A stretch of DNA of 8,071 nucleotides from Pedobacter sp. Its GTDB lineage: Bacteria; Bacteroidota; Bacteroidia; Sphingobacteriales; Sphingobacteriaceae. Shown piece after piece: positions 5,674-8,071 of the stretch. Each line of letters begins with the position of its first letter. Position 1 is the first letter of the stretch. The DNA is taken from assembly GCA_004295885.1 (NCBI GenBank), contig SEDG01000212.1:1-8071 (forward strand). The letters are read 5' to 3'. The notes beneath the pieces were generated by a model, which did no database searches, was not told where the DNA came from, and saw only the letters and a list, made by a program, of their open reading frames with translations. A program made the position numbers and the translations under genes.

Positions 5674-6288
5674 CTAAATAGTTGTCAAATATTTTACTTT
5701 AATTCCCTCAACTTTTTCCAGCTTTCCTAAAACAGTGTTGAGATTTGATTTACGAACTTCAAATTTTATTATACAATTGGTATCAAATTCTTGATCAATA
5801 ATTGCTAGATTTTCGTCTTTTAAAATTCTCATTACCTGATTCATCACTAAATGTTCAAAGTTGATTTGATAAATATCATTTACAGTTTTGGTGACGATTT
5901 CATTTTCTTTAATCGCCTCTACCGTAGCACTTTTATAGGCATCAATTAAACCAGGAACGCCTAATAAAGTTCCTCCAAAATAGCGAACAACTACCACCAA
6001 AACATTGGTTATATTGGCAGAAAGTAATGTGTTTAAAATCGGTCGCCCAGCAGTACCAGATGGTTCTCCGTCATCATTTAACCTAAATACATTTCTATCT
6101 GGCGTTAAGCGTAAAGCCCAGCAAAAATGTCTAGCTCTTGTATGTTCACTTCTTAATTTAACAACGATATCCTTAACCTCAGCTTCATTTTTTAGTGGAT
6201 ATGCATAGGCGATAAATTTACTGCCTTTATCTCTAAAAATCCCTTCAGAAGTTTTTAAAACAGTTTGGTAAGTATCATCGAACAGCAT
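5674..6288 (-). CDS. yigZ: YigZ/IMPACT family protein (UPF0029)
   Basis: The 204 residues fit the YigZ family, a two-domain cytoplasmic protein related to the eukaryotic translation regulator IMPACT; the bacterial role is unsettled. The N-terminal domain shows SEGIFRDKGSKFIAYAYP (residues 14-31), HFCWALR, NDDGEPSGTAGRPIL (71-85) and VVVVRYFGGTLLGVPGL (98-114), which together form the UPF0029 signature. Residues about 138-200 form the DUF1949 C-terminal domain, with the usual alternating hydrophobic pattern. Length and start are normal: DTYQTVLKTSEG directly follows the Met. Its start lies inside the end of the upstream transporter gene (14-base overlap), so it is the last gene of the ribD-transporter-yigZ operon and is probably translated by coupling. 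Confidence 0.95.
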   Translation of the reverse strand: MLFDDTYQTVLKTSEGIFRDKGSKFIAYAYPLKNEAEVKDIVVKLRSEHTRARHFCWALRLTPDRNVFRLNDDGEPSGTAGRPILNTLLSANITNVLVVVVRYFGGTLLGVPGLIDAYKSATVEAIKENEIVTKTVNDIYQINFEHLVMNQVMRILKDENLAIIDQEFDTNCIIKFEVRKSNLNTVLGKLEKVEGIKVKYLTTI

Positions 6289-7144
6289 GTAATTTCGATA
6301 AAGTGATTAAGATGATTGCCGCTAATGCCAATGCTAGTCCGAAATAATTCCACTTGCTTAAACGCTCTTTAAAAAGTACAATTCCAATAAAACTTCCAGC
6401 TATGATTACCCCAATATTCATTGCCGCAAATACCGTAGATGGGTTATCTGACATCGCTTTGTGTGCTTTGAGATAAAATAAGATGTTTCCAAAATTGAAT
6501 AAGCCCAATATACAACCGCATATAAAATTTATCAACTGTAATTTGGTCTTTTTGGTGATTGCCAAGTACAAAATATAGATAAGCGATAAGATAAAAGCGA
6601 TACAGAATATAATGAACAGCGACGTTGTATAAGGAATAACCGTGATTTGACTAACCAATTTAAAACAAACGTCGATAGTGCCAAAACCTACAAAAACGAG
6701 CAACAAATACAACCAACCATTTTTAGAGGAAGGACTTCCAGATTTACGGTACATTGTAAAGACGATGGCAATAAAACCTAAAATTAGCCCGACATATTTT
6801 AATCGGTCGAAATGCTCACTGAATAAAAAATAAGCAGCACAAAGTGATATAAATAAAGATAAACGTTGAGCGATATCTGTTCTTGCTAATCCAGTTTGCT
6901 GAACTGCAAAGCCTTGAATTAAAAATATTACTGGCAGCAAAATGCCAATGGCGATGTAAATAGGCGTGCTAATATGTTCGCCAATAGTGTTAAAATCTGG
7001 TTTAAAGAAAAAAGCGCTCAAGCCAATTGCGAAAAGATAATTCCATGTTACGGCTTGCATGATATTAATTTGATAGCGCTTGGCCAATTTTAATAGTACT
7101 CCAACCGTAACGCTACAAATTATACTTAATATTAAATAAATCAT
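6275..7144 (-). CDS. EamA/DMT-superfamily membrane transporter
   Basis: This 289-residue, very hydrophobic protein has about ten membrane segments, at roughly residues 2-19, 29-47, 61-81, 94-108, 114-132, 144-164, 172-196, 203-224, 237-257 and 266-283. It has the internal two-fold repeat of the EamA family. Each half ends with a glutamate-bearing turn and a closing helix: LFSEHFDRLKYVGLILGF (107-124) and LFKERLSKWNYFGLALAL (257-274). Members export or import metabolites across the inner membrane; the substrate cannot be read from sequence. Its ATG follows the ribD stop directly (TAAATG) and its end overlaps yigZ by 14 bases, so it is in the middle of a tight operon. Linkage to ribD raises the possibility of a riboflavin-related substrate, but such housekeeping operons are often functionally mixed. 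Confidence 0.9.
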   Translation of the reverse strand: MIYLILSIICSVTVGVLLKLAKRYQINIMQAVTWNYLFAIGLSAFFFKPDFNTIGEHISTPIYIAIGILLPVIFLIQGFAVQQTGLARTDIAQRLSLFISLCAAYFLFSEHFDRLKYVGLILGFIAIVFTMYRKSGSPSSKNGWLYLLLVFVGFGTIDVCFKLVSQITVIPYTTSLFIIFCIAFILSLIYILYLAITKKTKLQLINFICGCILGLFNFGNILFYLKAHKAMSDNPSTVFAAMNIGVIIAGSFIGIVLFKERLSKWNYFGLALALAAIILITLSKLHAVR

Positions 7145-8071
7145 TTAGGTGTGCTGTGTTATTGTTAATTCATCATCGCCAATTTGCAAATGCTCAATCA
7201 CATTTCCAATTATTTGTGGCGCCTTAATACCTTTTTCCCAAACTGTTTTGGCTGTAAAAACTCTTGCTTCGTCCCATAAACCTGCTTTGATAAATTGGTT
7301 TAGTATTTGGGCTCCACCTTCAATAATTACAGATTGAATATCCATTAAATACAACTGGAAAGCTATTTTTTGAGCTAAATAAAACTGCATGTCTTCCATC
7401 TGCACGAAGTGAATATTATCAATAACGTCAGTTTTAACTTCGTTGAAGATAATTGTTTTTGCTTCATTGTTATAAATATGATGGGTTGATGGAATTGCTA
7501 AATTTTTATCAATTATTAGTCTGACAGGATTTTTCCCCTCAACATTTCTAGCTGTTAACTGAGGATTATCAACCAATGCAGTTTGTTTGCCAACTAATAT
7601 TGCATCTTCTTCAGTTCTCCACAAATGGGTGTATTGTTTTGCCAATGCCCCAGAAATCCATTTTTGGGAGTCATCCGCTGGTGCGAAAAAACCGTCAGCT
7701 GTTTGCGCCCATTTTAAAATTATAAATGGTCTTTGCTGTTTAATTCTAGTAAAAAACCTCCGATTTAGATAAGAACATTCTTTCTCTAAAATCCCAGTTT
7801 CAACTGCAATACCTGCTGTTCTTAGTTTTTCAATGCCTTTACCATTTACTTCAGAAAATGGGTCTGTGTTGCCAATCACAACTTTTTTTAGTTGATGTTT
7901 AACTAGCAAATCTGCACAAGGCGGAGTTTTTCCGAAATGAGCACAGGGTTCTAAACTCACATAAGCAGTGGCATTTTTTAAAAGGGCAGGAGCAGCCTCG
8001 CCAAAGTGTAGCAATACATTGTTAATTGCATTTACCTCCGCATGCGCTTCGCCAATTTTCTGATGATATCC
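7145..8071 (-). CDS. ribD: Bifunctional diaminohydroxyphosphoribosylaminopyrimidine deaminase / 5-amino-6-(5-phosphoribosylamino)uracil reductase, 5' end outside window
   Basis: RibD carries out the second and third steps of riboflavin synthesis: deamination of the pyrimidine ring and NADPH-dependent reduction of the ribose. The frame is open to the right edge and gives 308 residues. The deaminase zinc site is visible as HAEVNA (fragment residues 10-15, His10 ligand, Glu12 proton shuttle) and EPCAHFGKTPPC (41-52, Cys43 and Cys52 ligands). The reductase domain starts near residue 114 with RPFIILKWAQTADGF, followed by KWISG, the conserved DAILVGKQTALVDNPQLTAR (156-175) and VIIEGGAQILNQF near the end. 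About 40 N-terminal residues are missing, off the window. A TTG at 8014 could be taken for a start, but the zinc-binding HAE motif lies upstream of it, so it is internal. It is followed without a gap by the transporter gene. Confidence 0.96.
   Translation of the reverse strand, partial: GYHQKIGEAHAEVNAINNVLLHFGEAAPALLKNATAYVSLEPCAHFGKTPPCADLLVKHQLKKVVIGNTDPFSEVNGKGIEKLRTAGIAVETGILEKECSYLNRRFFTRIKQQRPFIILKWAQTADGFFAPADDSQKWISGALAKQYTHLWRTEEDAILVGKQTALVDNPQLTARNVEGKNPVRLIIDKNLAIPSTHHIYNNEAKTIIFNEVKTDVIDNIHFVQMEDMQFYLAQKIAFQLYLMDIQSVIIEGGAQILNQFIKAGLWDEARVFTAKTVWEKGIKAPQIIGNVIEHLQIGDDELTITQHT

Noticed and set aside
6005..6208. Plus-strand open frame inside yigZ
   Set aside because: Antisense to the most conserved YigZ motifs; no independent support. 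The same holds for frames at 971-1156, 1908-2090, 7149-7337 and 7587-7772.
8012..8014. TTG as start of ribD
   Set aside because: The frame continues upstream to the window edge and contains the zinc-binding HAEVNA motif, so the true start is outside the window.

Overview
The window is AT-rich chromosomal DNA that looks like Bacteroidota, most likely a Pedobacter or other Sphingobacteriaceae relative. The grounds are: no clear Shine-Dalgarno sequences before most starts, low-GC codon use, protein sequences typical of that group (TrmH, YigZ, RibD, GalK), and degenerate CGTCATT...-type inverted repeats between genes, which I recall as common in such genomes. The taxonomic call is inference. Nothing looks phage-borne or plasmid-borne. 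No tRNA, rRNA, CRISPR array or complete insertion sequence is visible.

Left part (1-2221). The window opens inside a plus-strand gene for the molybdenum-cofactor subunit of a xanthine dehydrogenase/aldehyde oxidase family enzyme; only its last 207 residues are present. It converges on a minus-strand gene whose protein joins a DUF3052-like domain to a YdeI/OmpD-associated (OmdA) domain. The short gap between them is almost filled by an inverted-repeat element. Next, on the minus strand, is a TrmH/SpoU family RNA 2'-O-methyltransferase gene, separated from the DUF3052-OmdA gene by a second repeat.

Centre (2222-4639). This is a small galactose locus. galK (galactokinase) runs left. A galM-like aldose 1-epimerase gene and a DUF1398 gene run right, 10 bases apart, probably as one transcript. 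The 68-base divergent spacer holds a 38-base imperfect dyad that ends on the A of the galM start codon. The galM reading frame begins at a point matching about residue 70 of ordinary GalM, so the amino-terminal fifth of the usual protein is missing and cannot be recovered upstream. GalM would convert beta- to alpha-galactose and GalK would phosphorylate it. No galT or galE is in the window.

Right part (4636-8071). A uridine-phosphorylase-like nucleoside phosphorylase gene on the minus strand overlaps the DUF1398 gene tail to tail by four bases. Beyond a 177-base spacer carrying a third inverted repeat lies a tight minus-strand operon, read in the order ribD (riboflavin synthesis, cut by the window edge), an EamA/DMT-type membrane transporter, and yigZ. 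ribD and the transporter gene abut as TAAATG, and the transporter gene and yigZ overlap by 14 bases.

No stretch longer than 300 bases lacks a gene. The genes are mostly ordinary housekeeping or metabolic ones, and I see no convincing undescribed system. The points most worth a second look are the shortened galM, the dyad in front of it, and the fact that all three inverted repeats sit just behind stop codons.
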